Source of the DNA: Oryzomicrobium terrae
GTDB taxonomy: Bacteria > Pseudomonadota > Gammaproteobacteria > Burkholderiales > Rhodocyclaceae
Reading direction: 5' to 3'
NCBI RefSeq assembly: GCF_008274805.1
Contig: NZ_CP022579.1
Location: 2,728,001-2,792,000, forward strand
Length of the DNA stretch: 64,000 bases
The position numbers and the translations under genes were made by a program. Below, piece by piece: positions 56,810-64,000 of this stretch. Within the stretch, counting starts at the first letter, position 1, and the number at the start of each line of letters is the position of its first letter. The notes beneath the pieces are model-generated. The model worked only from the letters and a program-made list of their open reading frames with translations. It was not told the DNA's origin and did no database searches.

Positions 56810-59644
56810 ATGGACGAGATCAAGATCCGCGGCGCGCGGACCCATAACCTGAAGAACATCAGCCTGGACCTGCCCCGGGACAAGCTGATCGTGATCACCG
56901 GCCTGTCCGGCTCGGGCAAGTCGTCCCTGGCCTTCGACACCCTCTACGCCGAGGGCCAACGCCGCTATGTGGAATCGCTCTCGGCCTACGCCCGGCAGTT
57001 CCTGCAACTGATGGAAAAGCCCGACGTGGACCTGATCGAGGGCCTGTCCCCGGCCATTTCCATCGAGCAGAAGGCCACCAGCCACAACCCGCGCTCCACC
57101 GTAGGCACGGTCACCGAGATCCACGACTACCTACGGCTGCTGTTCGCCCGGGCCGGCACGCCCTACTGCCCAGACCACCATCTGCCCCTGGAGGCCCAGA
57201 CCGTCTCCCAGATGGTGGACCACGTGCTGGCACTGCCCGAGGACACCAAGCTGATGGTGCTGGCGCCGGTGGTGGCCAACCGCAAGGGCGAGCAGCTGGA
57301 CCTGTTCGCCGAGCTGCGCGCCCAGGGCTTCGTACGCCTGCGCATTGACGGCGAGATCCACGAGATCGACGCCCTACCGAAGCTGGACAAGAACAAGAAG
57401 CACACCATCGACGTGGTGGTGGACCGCCTCAAGGTGCGCGATGACATGCGCCAGCGCTTGGCCGAGTCGTTCGAGACGGCCCTGCGCCACGCCGACGGCC
57501 GAGCCATCGCCCTGGAGATGGATTCGGACACGGAACACCTGTTCTCGGCCAAGTTCGCCTGCCCGGTGTGCTCCTACGCCTTGCAGGAGCTCGAGCCGCG
57601 CATCTTCTCCTTCAACAACCCGATGGGTGCCTGCCCCAAGTGCGACGGCCTGGGGGTAATGCAGTTCTTCGACCCGAAGCGGGTGGTGGCCCATCCGGAG
57701 CTGTCCCTGTCCGCCGGCGCCATCCGCGGCTGGGACCGGCGCAACCAGTTCTACTTCCAGATGCTGCTGTCCCTGGCCCAGCACTACGGCTTCGACGTGG
57801 ATACGCCGTGGAACGAGCTGCCCGAGGCGACCCGGGAGATCCTGCTGTTCGGCTCGGGCAAGGAGGCCATCGCCTTCCAGTACCTCAACGAGCGGGGCAA
57901 GTACGTGCTCAAGGAGCACGCCTTCGAGGGGATCATTCCCAACCTGGAACGGCGCTACAAGGAAACCGATTCCCTGACGGTCAAGGAAGAGCTGGCCAAG
58001 TACATCAGCACCCGCCCCTGCCCCACCTGCGAAGGCACCCGCCTGCGCAAGGAGGCGCGCAACGTGCGCATCGGCCAGGGGGACCAGGGCAAGACCCTGC
58101 ACGAGATCAGCCGCATGCCCCTGGCCGCGGCCCGGGACTTTTTCTTCACTCTGGAGATGACCGGCCACAAGGCCCAGGTGGCGGAAAAGATCCTCAAGGA
58201 GATCACCGCCCGCCTGCAGTTCCTCATCAACGTGGGCCTGGACTACTTGTCCCTGGACCGCTCGGCCGAGACCCTTTCCGGCGGCGAGGCCCAGCGCATC
58301 CGCCTGGCCAGCCAGATCGGCTCCGGCCTGACCGGCGTCATGTACGTGCTCGACGAACCGTCCATCGGTCTGCACCAGCGCGACAACGACCGGCTGCTGG
58401 CCACCCTGCGCCAGCTGCGCGACATCGGCAACACGGTGATCGTGGTGGAGCATGACGAGGACGCCATCCGCACCGCCGACTACGTGGTGGACATTGGCCC
58501 CGGGGCCGGGGTGCACGGCGGCGCCATCGTTGCCGAGGGCACGCCCGAGCAGGTGGCGAACAACGCCAAATCACTCACCGGCGCCTACCTCTCGGGCGCC
58601 AAGCGCATCGCCGTGCCGACGCAGCGCCGTGCTCCCGACCCGGAGCGGCAGTTGCAGATCAAGGGCGCTCGGGGTAACAACCTCAAGGACACCGACCTGC
58701 ACCTGCCGGTAGGGCTGTTCACCTGCGTTACCGGCGTCTCCGGCTCGGGCAAGTCCACCCTGATCAACGACACCCTGTATGCGGTGGCGGCCAAGACCCT
58801 CTATGGCTCCAACACCGAGCCCGCCGAGCACGACGAGATCACCGGCCTGGATCACTTCGATAAGGTGATCAACGTGGACCAGAGCCCCATCGGCCGCACC
58901 CCTCGCTCCAACCCGGCCACCTACACGGGCCTCTTGACCCCCATCCGCGAACTCTTCGCCGGGGTGCCGGAAGCCCGCTCCCGGGGCTACGGCCCCGGCC
59001 GCTTCTCCTTCAACGTCAAGGGCGGCCGCTGCGAGGCTTGCCAGGGGGACGGCGTGATCAAGGTGGAGATGCACTTCCTGCCAGACATCTACGTGCCCTG
59101 CGACGTCTGCCACGGCAAACGCTACAACCGGGAAACCCTGGAGGTGCACTACAAGGGCAAGTCGATCTACGACGTGCTGCAAATGACCGTGGAACAGGCC
59201 CGGGAATTCTTCGACGCGGTGCCAACGGTGGCGCGCAAGCTGCAGACCCTGGTGGACGTAGGCCTTTCCTACATCACCCTGGGGCAGAGCGCCACGACGC
59301 TCTCCGGCGGGGAGGCGCAGCGGGTCAAGTTGTCCCTGGAACTGTCGAAGCGCGACACCGGCCGCACCCTGTACATCCTGGACGAACCGACCACCGGCCT
59401 GCACTTCGCCGACATCGAACTGCTGCTGAAGGTGCTGCACCGCCTGGCCGACCACGGCAATACGGTGGTGGTGATCGAGCACAATCTGGACGTGATCAAG
59501 ACCGCCGACTGGCTGGTGGATCTGGGGCCTGAGGGTGGCGGCGGCGGTGGCCGCATCATCGCCGCGGGCACGCCGGAACAGGTGGTCAAGGTCAAGGAAA
59601 GCCACACCGGCCGCTTCCTCGCCCCCCTGCTGAAACGAGGCTAA
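56810..59644 (+). CDS. uvrA: UvrA, excinuclease ABC subunit A
   Basis: The 944-residue nucleotide-excision-repair ATPase has two ABC modules: Walker [11 protein letters not shown] and [10 protein letters not shown], signatures [12 protein letters not shown] and [11 protein letters not shown], and zinc-binding pairs CPVC...CPKC and CEAC...CDVC. It finds bulky DNA damage with UvrB. Normal length with the usual [17 protein letters not shown] start. Confidence 0.99.
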   Translation: MDEIKIRGARTHNLKNISLDLPRDKLIVITGLSGSGKSSLAFDTLYAEGQRRYVESLSAYARQFLQLMEKPDVDLIEGLSPAISIEQKATSHNPRSTVGTVTEIHDYLRLLFARAGTPYCPDHHLPLEAQTVSQMVDHVLALPEDTKLMVLAPVVANRKGEQLDLFAELRAQGFVRLRIDGEIHEIDALPKLDKNKKHTIDVVVDRLKVRDDMRQRLAESFETALRHADGRAIALEMDSDTEHLFSAKFACPVCSYALQELEPRIFSFNNPMGACPKCDGLGVMQFFDPKRVVAHPELSLSAGAIRGWDRRNQFYFQMLLSLAQHYGFDVDTPWNELPEATREILLFGSGKEAIAFQYLNERGKYVLKEHAFEGIIPNLERRYKETDSLTVKEELAKYISTRPCPTCEGTRLRKEARNVRIGQGDQGKTLHEISRMPLAAARDFFFTLEMTGHKAQVAEKILKEITARLQFLINVGLDYLSLDRSAETLSGGEAQRIRLASQIGSGLTGVMYVLDEPSIGLHQRDNDRLLATLRQLRDIGNTVIVVEHDEDAIRTADYVVDIGPGAGVHGGAIVAEGTPEQVANNAKSLTGAYLSGAKRIAVPTQRRAPDPERQLQIKGARGNNLKDTDLHLPVGLFTCVTGVSGSGKSTLINDTLYAVAAKTLYGSNTEPAEHDEITGLDHFDKVINVDQSPIGRTPRSNPATYTGLLTPIRELFAGVPEARSRGYGPGRFSFNVKGGRCEACQGDGVIKVEMHFLPDIYVPCDVCHGKRYNRETLEVHYKGKSIYDVLQMTVEQAREFFDAVPTVARKLQTLVDVGLSYITLGQSATTLSGGEAQRVKLSLELSKRDTGRTLYILDEPTTGLHFADIELLLKVLHRLADHGNTVVVIEHNLDVIKTADWLVDLGPEGGGGGGRIIAAGTPEQVVKVKESHTGRFLAPLLKRG

Positions 59645-59699
59645 CCCCCACGCCTTCCCCGGTGCGAAGCAACCCCTCGCCCGGGGGAGGTCTCGCACC

Positions 59700-62342
59700 T
59701 CAAGCGGCGGTGGAAAGATCCTGCGGCAGCACTTTGGTCACAGCCGGAATCTCGGGGGCAAGCAACGCCGCCGCCCGCGCTTCCAGGGCTTCCCGGACCA
59801 GGCGCGGCAATGACTGATTGGCCGCCTCGCGCAACAGGTTCTGGCAAAACACCAGGCGGGGATCTTCCTCCTCCTCCCCGGGGAGCACATCGAAAATGCC
59901 ATCTTCGACCAGGGGCTCCAGGTAGGAGGCAATTTCACCGACCGTCAGGCCGCATAGACCGGCCAGATGCGAAAGCGAGAATTCCCGCCCCAGGATCGAG
60001 GCGTATTGCACCACCCCCTTGGCCACACCCAAGCCATCCAGGCGAGCCATCATCAGATCCCGTAGGGATGATGGAATCAGCTGGCGGCTTGCGGATTGCA
60101 AACGGCCGCCGTTACGCAAACCCATAACCAGAAACTCCTCGATGAAGAGGGGGTTGCCTTCGCAACACCCCAGCACCTTCTCGGCCCACTCGGGGAGCCC
60201 GCCACGCCCACTGTCGAGAAAGCTCTCAGCCAACTCCCGGTCCAAGGGAAATGCCAGGGGGGCCAATGGCAGGGAAACCGCCGGCGATCGCCCGCCAAAG
60301 GTACGGCGCCCCGTCACCACAACCAGCAGCGGCAAGCCTGGAGTGGCAACCAGTTGATCAAGCAGCCGAAGCGTCTCCGCATCGGCAAATTCCACATCGT
60401 CCAAGGTCAGCAGCAAGGGGTGCTGGCGAGCCACCTGCCCAAGTAGGGCGGCCAACAGTTCAACGATGTGCGTCGCGTCATTAGCGCTATCAGGAGCGTC
60501 ATGCAACCAGCGGGCCAGATCGTCCAGATCGCCATCGCTGGCGGGCACTGCGCGCAGCAAACGGCGCAAGCGTGCAACCGTAACGGCTTGGCCACTGGTA
60601 GGGCGGACCGGCAGCCGGCGGGCCAGCCAGTGGCGTACGGGCCCAAGCGGCATAGTGCGCTGGTCGCGGTGCGCAATCAGGGGAAGCAGCGCGGCATCAC
60701 TGCCAGCCAGGCGGCGGCGCAGTGCCCCGACCAAAAAGGTCTTCCCCACACCAGCCTCGCCCACGATCTGCACAAGCCGCCCCTGGCCACGCCGCGCCTC
60801 ACGCCACCAGCCGAGCAGGTGCAGCAGCTCACCCTGGCGCCCCACCAGGCGCGGTGTGCGAGCAGGCTCGCCCGCCCGTTTGGCCACGCGCCCGCCGGCA
60901 CGGGGGCGTAGCAGGCGGTGAGCCGGCAGGTGCCGCCTCCCAGGACTGCCAGCAGGAACCTGGGGCTCGTGGACAAATGCGCCACGCAACTGCGGCAGGG
61001 TCGCATCAGAAACCACTATCTGACCTGGTGGCACCGCATAGGCCAGCGCCATGGCCGCCGCGGAGACATGCCCGCACAGGCCATCTTCAAGCCCCTCACC
61101 CACGGTCACCATGCCGGTATGGATGGCCACGGTACATTGCAGATCGGCGTCGGACACCGCTCGCTGAGCGCTGAACGAGGCATTGGCCGCCGATAGCGCC
61201 GCCCCCTCCCAAGTCTTGGGAAACCCGAAATAGGCCAATACGGACAAACCGTGGTTATGCACCACACGTCCCCCGGCCTGCACCAGATGGCGGACGAACT
61301 CATCGCGGCGGGCTGCAAACATGCCGCCCATGTCTTCATGTTCGGGTTCGCAGTTGGGCGACAGCTCACAAAACACCACCGTGACCTGGCGTCGCTCTGC
61401 TGCCACCGGGGCCACCCGCCTATCATCGACGGGCTCTATCTCGGGGCGACAGGATTCGCCACTGCGCAGCACGTCGGCCAAGGCGCGAATTTCCACGCTC
61501 GGTCGAATTCCCAGCTCGGCCAGAAGTTCCTTTTCAAAACGCTGGTAGTGGACGAGGCCGGCAGCGGAGTTACCGGTTTGTGCGTAAAGGCGCATCAACC
61601 GCTGCAGCCCCTCCTCATCCCAGGGCTCCAGGTCGACGTAGCGCATGGCCCACTGCAAGGCATCTTGAAAAGCCCCTTGGCTGGAACGCCAATCCACATA
61701 GCGCGCCATGAAATCGACGGCACAACGGTGCAGGGACTCGCGCCGAGCCACCAGCCAACGCTCGAATTCCGGACAATCGGGAAGAGTCAGGCCTTCGGCA
61801 AATGGGCCGCGATAGCCTTGCAGCGCCACTTCGGGGCTACACGCGCAGGAGGGCAAGCCCGCGCACCCGGTACATTCGGCAAACCCGCGCGCCGCTTGCT
61901 CAAGGAATAAGGCATCGACGCCGACCCGCCGCCCCGGTACGAACCGCACCGTCTGGCGGCTGGATTCGATAACGTCGTCCCCGAGGACGCTGCGCAGGAG
62001 AAACAGCGCCTGGCGCAGATTCTGTCGCCCGGCGTCGGCGCTGAGCTCGGGCCAGAACAGCCCGGCAAGAAACGTCCGGGACAACGGCATCTGCGGCTGC
62101 ATTGCCAGGTAGGCAAGGAGTCCCTTGAGTTTTTCGTAACGGAACGCGGCTTGCCCAACGCCTCCGGCGACGATCGAAATCGTACCGAACAGAATGACGG
62201 AAAGCTTATTTTCCTCTGCGCTACCGAAGCAGGCGGAAACACCGGCGGCAGGGCACCGCTCGCCCGGGGAATCGGGGCGATGGAACACACCTGTTTTTCC
62301 CCGCAGGGCTGTCGTCATTGAAGAATTCCGCCGTATGGCCAC
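59700..62342 (-). CDS. SARP/BTAD-type regulator with a degenerate cyclase domain and an AAA domain
   Basis: The 880-residue protein has a winged helix (about 47-150), a BTAD helical domain (about 150-295), a class III nucleotide-cyclase-like domain (about 315-450) and an AAA_16-type NTPase (about 497-700; LVGRQGEL, Walker A GEAGVGKT, Walker B LLLTLDDVE), with a helical C-terminus. The cyclase-like part lacks both metal-binding Asp (FCEL and GLSVLAYFG in place of FADI and GDG-LAYFG), so it is probably a ligand-binding or scaffolding domain. Four Cys cluster at residues 157, 160, 166 and 168. No signal peptide. Start: 62342 or 62318. Function unknown; probably a large signal-dependent transcription activator. 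Confidence 0.85.
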   Translation of the reverse strand: MAIRRNSSMTTALRGKTGVFHRPDSPGERCPAAGVSACFGSAEENKLSVILFGTISIVAGGVGQAAFRYEKLKGLLAYLAMQPQMPLSRTFLAGLFWPELSADAGRQNLRQALFLLRSVLGDDVIESSRQTVRFVPGRRVGVDALFLEQAARGFAECTGCAGLPSCACSPEVALQGYRGPFAEGLTLPDCPEFERWLVARRESLHRCAVDFMARYVDWRSSQGAFQDALQWAMRYVDLEPWDEEGLQRLMRLYAQTGNSAAGLVHYQRFEKELLAELGIRPSVEIRALADVLRSGESCRPEIEPVDDRRVAPVAAERRQVTVVFCELSPNCEPEHEDMGGMFAARRDEFVRHLVQAGGRVVHNHGLSVLAYFGFPKTWEGAALSAANASFSAQRAVSDADLQCTVAIHTGMVTVGEGLEDGLCGHVSAAAMALAYAVPPGQIVVSDATLPQLRGAFVHEPQVPAGSPGRRHLPAHRLLRPRAGGRVAKRAGEPARTPRLVGRQGELLHLLGWWREARRGQGRLVQIVGEAGVGKTFLVGALRRRLAGSDAALLPLIAHRDQRTMPLGPVRHWLARRLPVRPTSGQAVTVARLRRLLRAVPASDGDLDDLARWLHDAPDSANDATHIVELLAALLGQVARQHPLLLTLDDVEFADAETLRLLDQLVATPGLPLLVVVTGRRTFGGRSPAVSLPLAPLAFPLDRELAESFLDSGRGGLPEWAEKVLGCCEGNPLFIEEFLVMGLRNGGRLQSASRQLIPSSLRDLMMARLDGLGVAKGVVQYASILGREFSLSHLAGLCGLTVGEIASYLEPLVEDGIFDVLPGEEEEDPRLVFCQNLLREAANQSLPRLVREALEARAAALLAPEIPAVTKVLPQDLSTAA

Positions 62343-62438
62343 GATCTAGGCAGACCGTAGCCAGTCCAATAATTGAGGCGTCATTCTATGGCAGCAAACA
62401 TGCCAGATAAATACGACCTACCGCATACAACAAAAGCC

Positions 62439-62957
62439 CTATTGCCCCAAGCGCCGCCAGGCATTCCAGACCCGTTCTGCATAGCGGCTATTCAACTCGG
62501 GGGTACGTGAATGGTAATTACCCACGGCCCGCCAGAAGGTCTGGCGATCAAGGCCCGTCACATCGAAACGGGTAATTTCCCGGGAGAGCAGCCACGTCCC
62601 AAAATGAATGTTGGCGCAGGAATGATCGCGAATCAGCCGAAAACTGCCGCCCCGGCGCTCGATCTCGGGTAGCCAGATAGAATTGATCTGCATCGGGCCG
62701 ATATCGACACTACCGTTTCGATTGGACACGGTTTGCCCGACCTGCCCCCCTTCCACCATGAGGATGGCCCGGATCAAAGAGGCGGGAACCCGATGCCGTA
62801 CCGCCGCTTCATGGATGCAGCCCTCCCACTCGGGACGAGGCTTGGCCCAGACGCTGGCGGAGATCAGGCAGCTCCCCAGGCCTAGACAAACGAGCAAACT
62901 AAAAAGGGAGGGAGGCCGCCGGCCTCCCTCGATTCTCCGGGTCCAGTCAGAGATCAT
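62439..62957 (-). CDS. Lytic transglycosylase-like protein (VirB1/IpgF type)
   Basis: The 172-residue protein has an N-terminal hydrophobic signal (about 15-37; cleavage likely after VWA) and an SLT domain with the catalytic Glu in ILMVEGG, SVDIGPMQINSIW, and a late NYHSRTPELNSRYAERV. It is of the short type that accompanies envelope-spanning machines (type III/IV secretion, conjugation, pili). Two Cys (CIHEAA and HSCANI) probably form a disulfide. It starts one base past the stop of the SPOR-like/TPR gene, so they are coupled. Start at 62957 preferred over 63002. Confidence 0.87.
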   Translation of the reverse strand: MISDWTRRIEGGRRPPSLFSLLVCLGLGSCLISASVWAKPRPEWEGCIHEAAVRHRVPASLIRAILMVEGGQVGQTVSNRNGSVDIGPMQINSIWLPEIERRGGSFRLIRDHSCANIHFGTWLLSREITRFDVTGLDRQTFWRAVGNYHSRTPELNSRYAERVWNAWRRLGQ

Positions 62958-62958
62958 C

Positions 62959-64000
62959 TCAGCGCCCCAGACGCTGCTCCACATAGCGGCGCAGCGAGGC
63001 ATAGCGGGGAGCTTCGCCCGCCAATTGCAGGAAGCGGTTCCACTCTTCCTCCGCCACTGACTTGTTGCCCAGTGCCTGACGCGAGTACCCCAGGTTGAAC
63101 CAGACTTCCGGGGCCAGGGGCGTCAAGGTCCGCGCCTGCTCGAGGTAGACAACGGCGCGCGCATGATCACCGCGCTCCTGGGCCGCCAGCCCCCGGCTGA
63201 TCCAGATTTCTGCCACCCCAGGGTTGAGCTCCGCCGCCCGGGACAGATAATTCTCTGCTTCTGCGGCGCGCCCTTGGCCAAGCACCGCACGCCCCATCCA
63301 CCACCAGGCTTCCCAACGGCTGCCCGCTTCGAGCAGCAGGGGCCGCGTACGCTCTTCGACTTCACGCCATTGCCCGGCGCGAAAAGCCGCTCGAATCGGT
63401 TCGGCACGCCCATCGAAGCGGAAATCGTCACCACCAGCCGCCGGCGTCAAGGTGGTTGCCGGGGCTCCGGTAGAGGGCGCGGGAGCAGTAGTGGCGGCAA
63501 CGAATTTTTCCCCACTGGACGAAGGTTTCACCGTGGCCGCCTGGACAACTGGCGCATCGCCGTTGAGCGATTGGTTCAAACGGCTGACGGTAGTAATGGC
63601 CGCGCTCTTGATCCCGGTGATCTGGCGGACTGCGGCCAGATCATCCTTACGCTGCGCCGGCTCGGAGTTCACCACGGCGTAGAAGGCGTCCTGACCGCGG
63701 AACAATCCGCGCGTCAGGAAGGCACCTGGCAGATCGGCCAGTTTTTGCAGCGCTTTGTCTGCCGTAGGACGATCATAAAAGGCCGCCACGGCAATGAGAC
63801 GTTGCTGAGCGGACAGGCTGGCGACACCTTTATCCCATTCGGCCAGAGCCTGATCCGTTTTACCCGCGGCCCACAGCGCCTTGCCCGCAGCCAGCCATTC
63901 CGGCTGAGCCACATCCTTGGCGGAAGTGTCCGCCGCGGGAGCCGGCGTTGCAGTCGCAACGGTAGCGGCCTCCGGTTGAGACGGGGCGGCAACCGCATCC
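62959..64000 (-). CDS. SPOR-like/TPR-repeat protein (N-terminus beyond the window)
   Basis: At least 347 residues are visible; the frame is open to the right edge. The first part is Ala/Pro-rich linker, then a charged helix repeat (PEWLAAGKALWAAGKTDQALAEW), a segment LIAVAAFYDRPTADKALQKL...RGQDAFYAVV that resembles a SPOR domain, a linker with T/S/A, and TPR repeats (AENYLSRAAELNP, ARAVVYLEQARTLTP, WFNLGYSRQALGNKS). Together with the transglycosylase, this points to a periplasmic peptidoglycan-associated scaffold, for a pilus or secretion system whose other genes would be to the right. That is inference. Confidence 0.75.
   Translation of the reverse strand, partial: DAVAAPSQPEAATVATATPAPAADTSAKDVAQPEWLAAGKALWAAGKTDQALAEWDKGVASLSAQQRLIAVAAFYDRPTADKALQKLADLPGAFLTRGLFRGQDAFYAVVNSEPAQRKDDLAAVRQITGIKSAAITTVSRLNQSLNGDAPVVQAATVKPSSSGEKFVAATTAPAPSTGAPATTLTPAAGGDDFRFDGRAEPIRAAFRAGQWREVEERTRPLLLEAGSRWEAWWWMGRAVLGQGRAAEAENYLSRAAELNPGVAEIWISRGLAAQERGDHARAVVYLEQARTLTPLAPEVWFNLGYSRQALGNKSVAEEEWNRFLQLAGEAPRYASLRRYVEQRLGR

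Overview
The window looks like a chromosomal segment of a GC-rich betaproteobacterium, most likely of the Rhodocyclales (Azospira/Dechlorosoma/Dechloromonas type). This is inferred from gene order and protein flavour; no rRNA or tRNA gene is present to fix the taxonomy. Markers are a single his-hinT-tatABC block next to murA and an mla operon, MFS-ssb near uvrA, long-form QueF, short-form HisG and several c-di-GMP proteins. I see no tRNA, rRNA, CRISPR array, transposase or phage gene.

Layout. 1-8750: the end of a chemotaxis cluster (cheD tail, cheB), a large PAS-GGDEF-EAL protein, an FAH-family hydrolase, a Nif3-like protein, an HtrA-type protease and a class II amidotransferase. 8751-29194: a very long minus-strand block that reads mlaFEDA-mlaCB, an ABC-2 exporter, ibaG, murA, a TRAP dicarboxylate transporter (dctPQM), hisG, hisD, a chromate-transporter pair, then (after a plus-strand hisC) hisB-H-A-F-I-E, hinT, tatA-B-C. 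29195-33003: an AT-richer islet with two small secreted proteins, a membrane diguanylate cyclase overlapping the heptose-1-phosphate adenylyltransferase gene, and an 880-bp non-coding stretch built as a large imperfect inverted repeat. 33004-49143: HD-GYP phosphodiesterase, kup, patB-like lyase, cysK, queF, a CidA/LrgA-LrgB pair with a divergent LysR regulator, a stand-alone PolX N-terminal domain, an unknown protein, CapA-like protein, a hydrolase, a flavin reductase, ssb and an MFS transporter. 49144-56497: a C4-dicarboxylate module, aspA-dctA-tauE-dctB-dctD, with a clear sigma-54 promoter before aspA. 56498-64000: uvrA, then a minus-strand group with a SARP-type regulator carrying a degenerate cyclase domain and an AAA domain, a lytic transglycosylase and a SPOR-like/TPR protein that runs off the end.

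How the genes work together. The mla genes with IbaG and MurA form an envelope (phospholipid and peptidoglycan) block; the his genes encode histidine synthesis, lacking only steps coded elsewhere (HisZ for the short HisG, and the HisN phosphatase); TatABC is the twin-arginine exporter. Fumarate, malate, succinate and aspartate use is served twice, by the TRAP system and by DctA/AspA, the latter probably under DctB-DctD and sigma-54. Three proteins make or break c-di-GMP.

Main points of interest: conserved betaproteobacterial gene blocks appear interrupted at three places by accessory cassettes (TRAP in murA/hisG, chr pair plus inverted hisC in the his operon, C4-dicarboxylate module between uvrA and MFS-ssb); the large inverted repeat at 32.3-32.9 kb; and the SARP/pseudo-cyclase/AAA regulator beside a peptidoglycan-remodelling pair at the right end. 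I did not find a system that I can confidently call new.
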